In this document: in pieces, positions 34,501-45,193 of the stretch
Layout: each line of letters begins with the position of its first letter
Numbering within the stretch: the stretch's first letter is position 1
Source: Xylona heveae TC161
Lineage: Eukaryota; Ascomycota; Xylonomycetes; Xylonales; Xylonaceae
Assembly (NCBI RefSeq): GCF_001619985.1
Contig: NW_017264197.1
Span: forward strand, 1,488,001-1,552,000
Direction: 5' to 3'
Length of the DNA: 64,000 nucleotides
Translations under genes and position numbers: made by a program
The notes under the pieces: generated by a model
What the model was told of the DNA's origin: nothing
Database searches by the model: none
The model's input: only the letters and a program-made list of their open reading frames with translations

Positions 34501-36769
34501 TCATGACACTCCTCATATGGCATTGTCTTCGAACCTGCATTTCAAAGTGACTTGTTATCATATCAAATGCGTGCCGCAGAGGGGTCTTTTTCAAGGTCCA
34601 TTCCTTGCATGGGTAAGCGGCAAGCGTCAAAAACGTCTTTACCATCAAATAACACAAACCTACACGCAAGCTCGTGCAGAGGATATGCCGGGTTCCTTTG
34701 ACGGCCACTCTTGACCAAAACTCTATCCCCTGATCCACGGGCACATCTCCACACCATCCTGGTCCCAAGGCTGCGATCCTTGCGATGCCACTGGCGACCC
34801 AAAAACGGACGACGTGGTGGCCTTGAATCGCCGGTCCATTCGGAAGTCGCAAGAGCGTGTCGGAGCACTTCCGTCGCATTTTAGCACTTGCGCTAAGCTG
34901 CTTGCCAGACGCTCGGGGCGCGAACGTTGCGCGCCATGGCCTGGACCATGACCCAACCACGCAGCCTCCCTAATCCCGCCTTCGGCAATGGCTCTTACCT
35001 TAGGATCTCCCAGTCCCCCGTTGGCCTCGCAATCAGTTTAGACGGTGCCCACGGTGTGGCGCGCTGTTCTCGACCCTGCTCAACTTTCATGTACTCAAGT
35101 GCTCACCATATGTGGAGGGGTTGTCTTCGTATGAGTACGTTCAACACGGCCGAAACTGAGACCTTTCCCCTAAGAGATAATGGGCCGGTCAAGTTGCCCT
35201 GAAGCATCATTCGTAACTCTGTACAGCTTTACCAGTTGGCAGCACTCATCTGTTTGTCGAGCAAAAGCTGTGCACAAAAAGGAGAGAAGAAAATTAATTC
35301 TTGAGCGATGTTCAATGCTATAACCAAGAGTAGTTCCGGGAAAGCTGTCGACAAAAAGAATTTAATTCAATGGCGTTTGGCTGATATTTTCTATATTTCT
35401 GAATGTGTACGGAGGTACCCCTCATACAAAGTATTGGGTTGAGTTGAGCTGAGAACGGGAACCGCTTCAGGCTTTAGATCTCAAGTCAGTTCGATAAGGT
35501 CGGTTGCTCGGTAACTTATCGGGTTCGAGGCAGGGTGGACCCACAGCCGGAAACGACCCAGAAACGACGCGTGAAGCTCACTGTTATGATTGTTTTCAGC
35601 ATGTGCTCGTTGCTCAAGAGAGTGTACCAGCAAGCGCCCACGGTGCTCATGCAAGACTATCCACAGTGGCTGGCCTAGAGGTAGCAGAGCTGCCTGGGAG
35701 TAAATGCGCGCTTGCTTTCCCGGACTCGTTTATCCATCAGGCAGCAATGTTGTCCACATCGTGGCCGGGGTAGTTCAGCTGCACACTGGATCATAAAAAT
35801 GCAAATCCAACTTTCCCATGGCCAACTTCAGTAAATTTAGCCAATGCAAATATTGCGTCTCAGGCAATGACTGCCATTTTGTATCTACTGTATATGGATA
35901 TGCCGCTCTTGCTTACCACTCTTGACAATAATAAATAAAAGTTGCGCCCCACAGTCTGTAAGGAATCTGGATCTGCCGATAATTTTCTGTGCTGCAGCTG
36001 ACTGATCCCTTCAAGTGCAGCTAAGAGGCCATTTCTCAAGCTGTCGCAGTCAGGATAGAAGAGGATTTCTGCGAGATGTTTCCATAAATTGATCAGCCGG
36101 GAAAGCCGGCAACTGTCACAACCCACGCACCGGTTATAAATCGACGCGCGGATGTGGCTGTTGACGTTGTCTGCTACTTCCGTTATCCCCCACGCAAGCC
36201 TCTAATGACCCTCTGCTTTGCAATTGGCCATTATTGTCCTCAAAAGGTTCACAGTAAGCGAGAGCTGCACCTTACGAGTATGTTCTCTTTGCCGAGCACT
36301 CGAGTAGAGGTGCATTTGAGTGGTGAAGCTTTCACTCTTTCACTGAGCAGTGAAAGATGACGCCACCTAAGGAGGCTTCGATCGCCACATCCAAAGATAA
36401 GAGGCTGAGGCAAAGAAGGAAAGTAAACGATAAAGTAAAAAGGGCGAATCATGTAGGCCGCTTTAAGAAGTCCCGTCCAAAGTCTCAATTCTTGCTTTCA
36501 GAAATTGAGCTTCTTTGATACATCTCAATGCAGGCGAAAATTCACCCACCTTTACTTAATAAACTCGGTTGACCCGATGCAGGGATTCTATGGTGCGTTT
36601 CAACATTTTGTGCATATGATCTGCAACTTTTCAATGGTGCCTTTTGCCGGTCCGCATGCCAAACCTAGATCCCATTGAATCGGCCAGGAAATAGCGGAAT
36701 TGCTGCAAAGTAAAAATAAGGTCTGAATAAACAGCTTTCGCATAGAGACCTGAGTCGATCTGCAGCACG
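31542..36769. other. Whi3 5' leader and gene-poor region
   Basis: About 5.2 kb with no recognised gene. From 31640 to 33080 the minus strand is pyrimidine-rich with short repeats (GAGC repeat at 32271-32289) and probably forms the long 5' leader and promoter of the Whi3-like gene. From 33.1 to 36.7 kb both strands carry only short frames, or frames without recognisable domains. The longest is a 166-codon minus frame at 34460-34960 that is basic, Trp/Cys-containing and unlike any family known to me. No transposon ends or transposase motifs were seen. Confidence 0.4.
32271..32289. repeat. GAGC tetranucleotide microsatellite
   Basis: Nearly five tandem GAGC units within the Whi3-like 5' leader region. 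Confidence 0.8.
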
Positions 36770-37496
36770 TCAAAAGTCCTGCACGCCTGTTTCACCTTTA
36801 ATCACCGTTTTCTCCGCAGCGGCATCTCCGCTATAGCTGATCCCGTCATCCAGCATCCAACTCGGCTCCTCATCGTCAAAGTATCTGTCTTGAGCTTCGC
36901 GCTCTTCTAATTTTCGGTCGTCCCACTCGTCATTGTCATCTACTAAGGCGTAATCGAAATCTCCGTCTTCGCCACGTAGAAAACGGAACATCATTTCCTC
37001 TTCCCACCGCTGCCGGCCTTCCTCCTTGGTTAGAGGGATTTCGTCCTTTTCTTCTGGGTATATTTCGCCTTGGGGGCCCCTCTTGTATGTAACATGACTT
37101 GAACTTGGATGTGCCAAAGCTTCAATCTTTGCCTCAGACCGGTGCAGATCCGCTTCGAGGATACCCGAGTAACCTTTGGCACGGCCTTCCGCTTCACGTT
37201 CGGCGGGCGTTTGAAATCGTCGAACTAGCCTATCGTAAAGTAGGGGATCTGTTCTGCCATTCAGTGCTTGTGCTTTTTGACGGGCCTGGCAGCAGACCTG
37301 CAAGCTCTAGAGATGCGGAAAAGTATTCTGGATGCTCATCCAAATAATGCTTTCTCCGATTCTTTACCCTGATATGATGGGTACGTTCGGCATCATCACG
37401 GTCAGACGTCGCATTCGACATACGTCGCACCTCACTCATACCTGTGTCCGATCTCTCGTACTCTGACGATGGTATGTTAGCCGGAAAGAAAGGCAT
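36770..37496 (-). CDS. CCDC97-like protein (DUF2052)
   Basis: Two exons (37496-37298 and 37248-36770) give 225 residues. The 49-base intron (GTCTGC...GAACAG) was placed so that the conserved junction LELADPLLYDRLVRRFQTP is restored. Other hallmarks are RVKNRRKHYLDEHPEYF, GYSGILEADLHRSEAKIEAL, EEEMMFRFLRGEDGDFDYAL and an acidic tail with YFDDEEPSW. CCDC97 family proteins associate with the SF3B complex of U2 snRNP in animals; the fungal role is not well characterised. The gene is divergent from the spermidine-synthase-like gene, with about 530 bases between starts. Confidence 0.9.
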
Positions 37497-38032
37497 AGTG
37501 GAACCCTGATCCGGCCTGTGTGCTCAACGACAGTAATTGGAACAGTTGAGCGTTTGATTAGATCAACGATAACTCAACAGTGTTACGGAACGCGGCGAAG
37601 GGAAGCGAAGCTTGCTTAAGCGATGGTGGAACGTGCCACTAAATTAGCCGACAGCTGAGCTCTGCAGTTAACCACAACCGAGAACCTTTTGTTTGTAGTA
37701 GTTATAGCACGCTTCTCTGCTCACCTTCCTCCGAGTTTCAAGCAGCACAGTACATGGATTGCCTTTCAGCGTGCAGCTCTTTATCGAGCAATTGATTTGA
37801 TGACTGCATTGGTATCAGATGCTTGAAGCTAGGGTATTTATTTAATCATTTTTTGTCCCTTTTCTTTTGAAACCTGGTAATGACTACAAAAGCTTTCGCC
37901 TTCAAATATATTTCCGATTGACATCTCTCCTTATATGGACTGCTTTTCCCTCTAGTAATTGTCTTTACTTTATCTTCTTGATTCTCTTTGACGGTCCACT
38001 GAACTTTGGAGAGTCATCGGTTGATATTTCTC
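37497..38032. promoter_or_regulatory. Divergent promoter region, DUF2052 / spermidine-synthase-like
   Basis: Roughly 540 bases between the two start codons, pyrimidine-rich toward the right. No specific site assigned. Confidence 0.4.
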
Positions 38033-39994
38033 ATGTCTCGGACTCCGGCTTCACAAAAACGGAAGCGGCACCTTCAACCAGCGGTTGCAGCCGATTCTAG
38101 GGCAGCTGCCAATGGTAGTGTCATTAAAAGAATATGCCTGATAACATTTGTGCTGCTGCTTTTATCTGAGTCTGTCATAGTTTCACAGCTCTCACTGTCC
38201 CCAGTTTACGGAGAAATCCCAGCATTGCAGTATCATGGCTATTTGGTGACAACGCTTTCCTTGCTGTCATGGCCGCTCTGGCATTACTTCGGTGGCTCAT
38301 TACGGGACAGTCCATTAATATATCTCCCTCTGCTGTCCTGGTGGATCCCAACCGTGCAGTATTATGCTTTCCAGTACAGTTCCAGCCTAGGAGCTAGTTT
38401 CGGTCCTGTTGTGACCCAGGCTCCTATCTTTCTCGCTCTCATTTCATTTTCGACAACATCCATCTCTTTTGAGCTCAGAAATTGCGGCTTGGGGAAGATC
38501 AATAGATATGTGACGGGCATAATTTCCCAATTGTTATGCTTTCTTTCCTTGAGATTTACGGAGAGGCCTTTGAATTCCATTCTCAATCACTATATTGGGT
38601 GGAACCAATTTCTTTCACGATCTGGGCTGCAGCTTCTTATTGCAATCTTTTACAGCGTGCTTGCACCATCGAAACTTTTGTTATTTGCAATACCATCTGC
38701 TGTACACATGCTATTGTACAATGAGCATGTGCCCTTTGGAATCACCGATGTGGTTTTAAGGGATACCCTCAGCCAGCACGACTTTGTGCTTTTGGCCCGG
38801 CATGAGTCTAAGACAGGCTATCTATCAGTTCTAGAAAGCAAGAAGGAGCATTTCAGAGTTCTTCGCTGTGATCATAGTTTACTTGGCGGCGAGTGGCAGC
38901 AACCGCCCAATGGACTCGAATACACGTCTCGGGTCAAAGAGCCGGTGTACGCGGTCTTCGTCATGCTAGAAGCCGTGAGATTAGTTGAGGTCGACGAGTC
39001 GGTCGCGGAACGTGGAATTCCCGAGTCTGATAAGACCGCGCTTGTCATGTAAGAAAGGTTCAGCCTGTTGTCAAAGAACATGCTAATGATACGTGACAGT
39101 GGCCTTGGAATAGGTACTACGCCTTCGGCTCTCGTTGCTCATGGTATCAATACCACTACAGTTGAGATTGATCCGCTTGTCCATGAGTATGCGGAGCATT
39201 ATTTTGGTCTTCCTTTGAATCATACCACAGTGATCCAAGATGCGATGGCATTTGTTGAAGAGTCAAATGCGAAAAGCACCATCCACTATGATTACATTAT
39301 CCATGACGTGTTCACTGGAGGAGCAGAACCTATCGAGCTTTTTACTCATGAGTTTTTGCTTGGCCTTAGCAGCCTATTGAAGCCCAGTGGAGTAATTGCA
39401 ATTGTAGGTGTCATTTGACTTCTCAAAGATTCTTGTCTCGATTATCCCAGCTACTCCTCTTTCCTTACACGTTCTTTCCATGTTTACTGCCTCTCCTTCA
39501 AAGAGCCCATTTCAGGGATTCAATGGTTGTACAATTTAGCTATTTCCCTAAATCAGCTTCCTGCTTACCTCTGTTTGGGATATTTTCAGAATTACGCAGG
39601 TGACCTAACCCTGCCGCCGGCCCAAATCATCATCCTGACGATCAAAACGGTTTTTCCAAATTGTCGAATGTTCCGTGAGAACGAGACTCCTCTTTCGGAA
39701 GATGCTGATTTTACAAATCTCGTCATCATCTGCACGAAGCTACCTACACCCTTTTCTCTCCGTGACCCCGTCGAGGGTGATTTCCTGGGGAGCTATGCCA
39801 GGAAACATTATCTCAAACCAAGATATGAAGTACCGAGCGACTTTCTGGACCGCAAAGCTATCATCGGAGAAGATTACTCTATTCTCAGAAAGGAAAATAC
39901 CAAGCGACTTCAAGAATGGCAGACAAAGAGTGCGGTGGGCCATTGGGCACTGATGAGGATAGTTCTACCTGACAAAGTATGGGAGGCCTGGTGA
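38033..39994 (+). CDS. Membrane-anchored spermidine-synthase-like protein
   Basis: Three exons (38033-39048, 39100-39403, 39590-39994) give 574 residues. After a basic N-terminus (SQKRKRHLQP), five to eight hydrophobic segments lie between about 30 and 245. The C-terminal half is a class I methyltransferase-like fold of the spermine/spermidine synthase type: a glycine loop GLGIGTTPSALVAHG (340-354), the acidic TTVEIDPLVHEYAEHYFGLP, and YDYIIHDVFTGGAEPIELFT where aminopropyltransferases carry their catalytic Asp. The usual D-x-S-D-P-x-G active-site segment reads HDVFTGG here, so polyamine synthesis is doubtful. Such TM-plus-synthase proteins are widespread in fungi and uncharacterised. Exon 2 begins exactly at the glycine loop. 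Confidence 0.86.
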
Positions 39995-40540
39995 GAACAT
40001 TGTGGTAATCTAACGCTCATATCCATTGTCAAAAGCCACCGAAAAAAATCTTAAATGGAACGTAACCTAAATTTTTGCTTCCATTCATGTGAGCCGGGAT
40101 AAACTCTGCAGGAAACCTTTTTAGACATGTCGAACTGTTGATGTTTGATGAGGCTGTCTTGGACAAACTCCGTATACTATGGATAATTGAGGGAGCGTTG
40201 ACGCTTGGGCACTAGCTGCATTGGGGAGGGCGGTCTGGTTTCGGTCGGTCTTTCCCGAGTCTAACGCCTGAACCGGCTCGCAGTGGTGGGATCGTTCATG
40301 TCGGATAAAGGCGCTGACGCGAGTTCGGTGAGCTTGATCTGTGTTTTTTTAATATCATTCATGTCTCAACTTCTTACTATGGCTAGATAAACTACAGCTC
40401 TCTTCGTCCTTATCGTGATTCTGGTCTCAGCGCTTCAATAAGCTCTTGCAATTGACCGAAGGCCACTCGAAACTTTCAAACACGAGCTGACGAGGGAGTG
40501 GAACTGCCCGAAGCGACATTCCCAGAGGGTTCTTGTCACC
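39995..40540. other. Intergenic, no gene seen
   Basis: The 3' flank of the spermidine-synthase-like gene and the promoter of the rhomboid gene. Confidence 0.45.
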
Positions 40541-41703
40541 ATGGTCTCCGCCGCCTTGCCGCAATTCAATCCAGCACGCATACGCTCGTATCTCTTGCGA
40601 CTTCCCATCTTTACGCGTGTTGCTCTTTTCGCCATTATCGCATTGTGGTTCTTAAGCATACTACCGTTGTGGGACGTACAACAATGGGGTGCTCTCATCC
40701 CAAATGAGATACATCTGAGCACAAGTGAGTGTTTCCAGCCAGTCCACGTCTTGCCCTCAAGATCTCAGCGAGATCGTGAGAGACGGACTTCTTACTGTCA
40801 ACCAATCAAAACACGCAATGTGCTCATTTACGTGATTTCTAGTGCATCGACTCAACACGTACCCTTTGGTCCATTTGAACTTCTTCCATGTCTTGTTCAA
40901 CGCTTTGGCTTTGACCCCACTACTGGAGCGCTTCGAGGCCGAGCATGGCACTCTCGTAACATTGGCCATGTTCCTTGGGCGTATGTTGGAACCAGGACCA
41001 TATTCTTTAGACAGTGTTGCTCACATTTCCAATTGCAGCTCTATCGACTTTCCCCGCCGGCTTGTACCTCCTGATTGAGCGCGTGATTCTTCGTGGAAAC
41101 AATGCTGTTGAAGGCGCGAGGTATGCCGGATATCGATATGTATTTTTTGGTAATAGTGACTAGGGCTGGTGGATAACTGAATGCAGCGTATGGGTTTTTG
41201 TACTCCTTGCGGCCGAGGCGATCAAAACGTACAAGACCAATCCCCATTTCAGGTAGCGTCCAACTTCCACTGTGTTGAGGTGGCCATAATACTAAGCCTT
41301 GGCAGCATTGGTCCTTATAAGATCCCCACGTGGTCCACCCCGTTGATTCTCACGTTGGTCATTAATTTCCTCGTTCCCAGCTCGAGTTTCCTTGGTCATA
41401 TCTGCGCGATTGCTGTTGGCTATCTCTGTGAGTGGGATTTCATCCGCGCAATGAATAATACGGTGCTGATACTGTACAGTTGGCTTTGGCTACCTCAAAG
41501 TGTTTGCGCCGCCGGAGAAGGCCCTTCGCTGGATCGAGGGCAAGCTGGATCTGCTCGGAAGACTACCTCACTACGTTTCAGTGGACCAGAAGACCTATGG
41601 CCGATATGGAGTGTTGCCGTCTTCGACTCCAACACTTGCCGGTGCCGCTGATGGCCAGGTTCCCATGACCTATCAGGGATCTACGCAACGTTTAGGTCCA
41701 TGA
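40541..41703 (+). CDS. rbdB: Rhomboid protease Rbd2/RbdB
   Basis: Six exons (40541-40724, 40843-40980, 41039-41120, 41187-41252, 41306-41427, 41480-41703) give 271 residues. The family is an intramembrane serine protease of the Golgi/endomembrane system. In fission yeast and Aspergillus it is needed for cleavage activation of the sterol-responsive SREBP factor and for hypoxia and azole tolerance. The proposed catalytic serine is S135 in VEGASVWVFVLL and the histidine is H188 in FLGHICAIAVGYLFGFGYL; HLNFFHVLFNALAL carries the conserved Asn/His-containing helix. There are about six helices and a soluble tail (YGRYGVLPSS) as in Rbd2. The serine lies exactly at the exon 3/4 junction. Confidence 0.91.
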
Positions 41704-42864
41704 GATGGATAGAATCCGGGTATTGACCATGTTTCTCTGTATGATATGTAATGAAGGACAATGCCTTTGGATTGGAATAATTTGGCATCGATTGACAGTT
41801 TTGATGCATTTAGCTGGATGTTCTCATGCGGTGGATATTTTCTTCTTCTCGGAATTGCACAATCAAGTTAAAGACTCTTTGCTTTTCGTTATTTCCCCCC
41901 ACACTTACCATTCATGCATGGATTGCTACTATTTTCTTTTGCGTCGAGATCGCAGCTTTTACCTACTGCGATATTGTTGTGGAAGAACAGCGGCGTGGAC
42001 GGTACGAGATCTAGGATGATTCTTCCATAGAAAAGTCGTAAACTATAATGCAAAATGGTTCGCGAAAGACCCACTAACAGGCAAACGGTAGGACCATCAC
42101 TGTAGCTTGGGTACGGGCCCCACTGTAAATAAAATCAATAATGCTCGTAATGATTATTGATCGCAATGTTTCTATGTATCAAAATGATCGCCGATGACCA
42201 GTCTGCTCTTTCCCCTCATCGTGGACGACGCCGATCGATCGACGCACTGGGCAATTGGTACAAGCAAAAAGTCACGATTGCAACGCGTCAGATAATATAT
42301 GCGGAACAATTTCCCAACTCACCCTCATGTGATTCTAGGTATGGACAGGACTGGTTCTTCCTTCCCTTTTGACAAAAGCTCTACTTCGTAGTTGCCATTC
42401 AATATTTTTGATTTTGCCGCAATAATAATTCTATTATCAAATTGATCTCTTTCAATCCGCTTCATCTCCATGTACTTGAATTAAGTGAACTGAACGTGTT
42501 GCTCCGGTTGAGACGTGTTCGCAAGACCCAAAGATACACGGGCCAATTCGGACGAGCCGTCGTTTTGTCTTGCATTAAGTCCCGGGATGATACACAGCCG
42601 TTGAATACTCGTACTTTTGATACTATACTCACTTGGTGGAAAGCCCTCTCGTGTACACATACCATCGCACGTCTTATTTTCCCCTTTCAAATTTCTTTCC
42701 CTCACTTTTATCTCGCTGCCCTGACTTTGGATCAGCTGGGCATTTGCGAAGCCACTTGTCACCGCTATCCATACTCTGTGGGCTGCGGGGGGTGACGAGG
42801 CAGCTGAGATACTATTCGCTGTGTCTCTAAATCTCTTGGATTTCTCGTTTCCGCATCCGGGTGA
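41704..42864. other. rbdB 3' flank and ssk1 promoter
   Basis: About 1.2 kb with no recognised gene; AT-rich at 42120-42180 and 42370-42450, then pyrimidine-rich before the ssk1 start. Confidence 0.45.
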
Positions 42865-45193
42865 ATGCCGAGCGCGTGGGATTGTGGGATGGGAGACCTG
42901 AAGTCACGACTTTTTGCTCGCGCCAAGTTCATTCGATGGCCATCCAGTCTCTCTGCTGCGTCCTCGGCATCTTCAAACACTGAAAATGAACGACGAGCGG
43001 CGGACGTGAGCAATAAGTCCACAGCCTTCCCTTCAGTGGAAGACGACTTGCCTCGCGCCCGGGAGCACCATGCTACACCCGTAATAGTGGACGGCGAGCC
43101 AACTAGAGCAGCTTCCATCGGCGGTGCCGAGAGACTAAACCGACCACCGCGACAACCACAACCATCTCCACCTCCGGCAGAGCCAGCAGCTGTCAGGACG
43201 CAGATTCCTCAATTGACAGTAGAAGAGGCCACACCAGATACTCGCGACCACCAAGAGAACGGCTCGGGTCTCCCTTCAGCAGTGGATACGGGGCTTCAAC
43301 CCAACCACGAAAGTAGCCGCCAAGAAGGGGCCCCTTCTGCGTCGATAGATACTGCTGCCATCTTGCTCAATCCTGACCCAACCACCATCACCATCCAACG
43401 TTCCACGCAACCACAACGTCCGACCGAGCAAACGGTACGCAAGCAGTCGCTGGTTCCGCGAACGCAGACCAAGCTGATTCGCACCTTGCTCGACGCCGAG
43501 CAGCCTCCCTCGTCGGCAACAACCCCTTTGGATTATTTCAGCGAGCGGCCCCCGACGATCAACCCGGATATGATTTCGCGAAAGATTTGGGTCAGGCGCC
43601 CGCAGGCGTCGGCTACCATGGTCACCATCAATGAGGATGATTTGGTGGACGATGTGCGAGATACCATTTTGCGAAAATATGGAAATTCGCTGGGGAGGAC
43701 TTATGACGCCCCAGATGTGACCCTTCGCATCACGGCTCGCGAACAGACACAACAGCTTCAACGGAGTCTCGAAAGAGTCTTGGGACCCGAGGAGCCGATG
43801 GCTCAAACTTTGGACCTCTATTATCCCGGCGGACAAACCATTGACGAGGCGCTCATCATCGATGTTCCCCAGCGCCGTACGCCGAGACCATCTCCGCGTC
43901 CGTGCAACGGATCTTATTACGGCGAAGACATTCGGCCGAACGAAGCTGCGACTGATTATTTCCCTCCAATGCCTCGCGTTCCGTCTCCACACCTTCCGAC
44001 CACAGTCTCAAATGTGAGCGGCCAGTCTGGATCGCATCATGCACCCGTACACTCCATTTCCATCCTCAATACTGGCCAGGTGCCAACGCTTCCTTCGCCG
44101 GGGAGTGCGCGCCGACATCATGGGCGACCGAAGATGCCCCGTCAGGCCACCACCTCGCCGACCATTCTCACCACGGCCTCGGCGAACTTGAACAACGGTA
44201 CGGCCCCGCATCCTCGCCAACATCGTCCGAGGGTTAACTCCAACGCGTCAGAAACAAAACAGGGTCCTCCCGCACCGCCGCCGCTGCCTACTCCCCCCAA
44301 GGCTGACCCGCCGCATGCCGCGACACCCCCAATACCACGTGTAGCATCTCCGAGACCGCAGAAGCTACCTAGACGGACCAATCGAAAGTCTTCTGAACAA
44401 CCACAGCTCCCGACGGGCATCTTGGACATTACTGTACCTCCCATCAATGTGCTCATCGTTGAGGATAATATGCTCAACTTAAAGTTGTTGGAAGCCTTTA
44501 TGAAGCGTCTACGCGTGCGATGGCAGACGGCGATGAACGGTCGAGATGCTGTAACCAAGTGGCAGACGGGAGGGTTCCATCTGGTGCTCATGGATATTCA
44601 ATTGCCTATCATGAGTGGACTGGAAGCGACCAAGGAGATTCGGCGGCTAGAGCGAGTGAATGGCGTGGGTGTATTCTCATCCAGCGTTACGAGCAGCACT
44701 ACACCGCAAACCAGCCCGAAGCAGGAGCCAGAAGACAAGGACAAATTACCCAATACGGATCTCTTTAAATCTCCGGTCATCATTGTCGCGTTGACCGCCT
44801 CAAGTTTGCAGAGTGACAGGCGTGCTGCCTTGGCCGCCGGGTGCAATGACTTTTTGACCAAGGTATGTGATAGCCATGCTGTTTTCTTGGTTTAACTCCC
44901 CCCCCCCCCTCTTTCTTTTGCTTATTACACTCCGCGAAGCCCACGTATCACTTTCTTCCCGTGTACTGACTTTTCCCCAGCCTGTCAACTTTGTCTGGCT
45001 TGAGCGCAAAGTCATGGAGTGGGGCTGCATGCAAGCGCTCATCGACTTTGACGGATGGCGGAAGTGGAAGGACTTTGCTCCTTCGGCAGCGGCAGAGAAG
45101 CCAAAGGCATCACGAAAGGAAAAGACACGATCAAGCTCGACTTCGGTCACCACGTCTAGAGATGAGCCTCAGACCGATGGCGCTTCGAGCTAG
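42865..45193 (+). CDS. sskA: Response regulator Ssk1 (HOG pathway)
   Basis: Two exons (42865-44862 and 44981-45193) give 736 residues. The first 520 residues are Pro/Ser/Thr/Arg-rich with little order. The receiver domain spans about 525-690: acidic pair E533-D534 in NVLIVEDNMLNLKLLEAF, phospho-acceptor D577 in LVLMDIQLPIMSG, T644 in VALTASSLQSDRRAAL and the conserved Lys in FLTKPVN (K666, last codon of exon 1). A long Ser/Thr/Pro/Lys insertion before the fourth strand is characteristic of Ssk1. Ssk1 receives phosphate from the hybrid-kinase/Ypd1 relay; in its unphosphorylated form it activates the Ssk2-type MAP kinase kinase kinase in osmotic, oxidative and fungicide responses. The intron has a C-rich run (44888-44900). 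Confidence 0.93.

Noticed and set aside
35461-35545. A tRNA-like B box (GGGTTCGAGGC)
   Set aside because: The flanking bases do not form a T-arm, and no acceptor stem or A box at the right distance is present.
37249-37297. Earlier acceptor (GGCAG) in the DUF2052 intron
   Set aside because: It breaks the frame; the GAACAG acceptor gives the conserved LADPLLYDRL junction.
43276-43992. 238-codon minus-strand frame inside ssk1
   Set aside because: Antisense shadow of the Pro/Arg-rich Ssk1 N-terminus.
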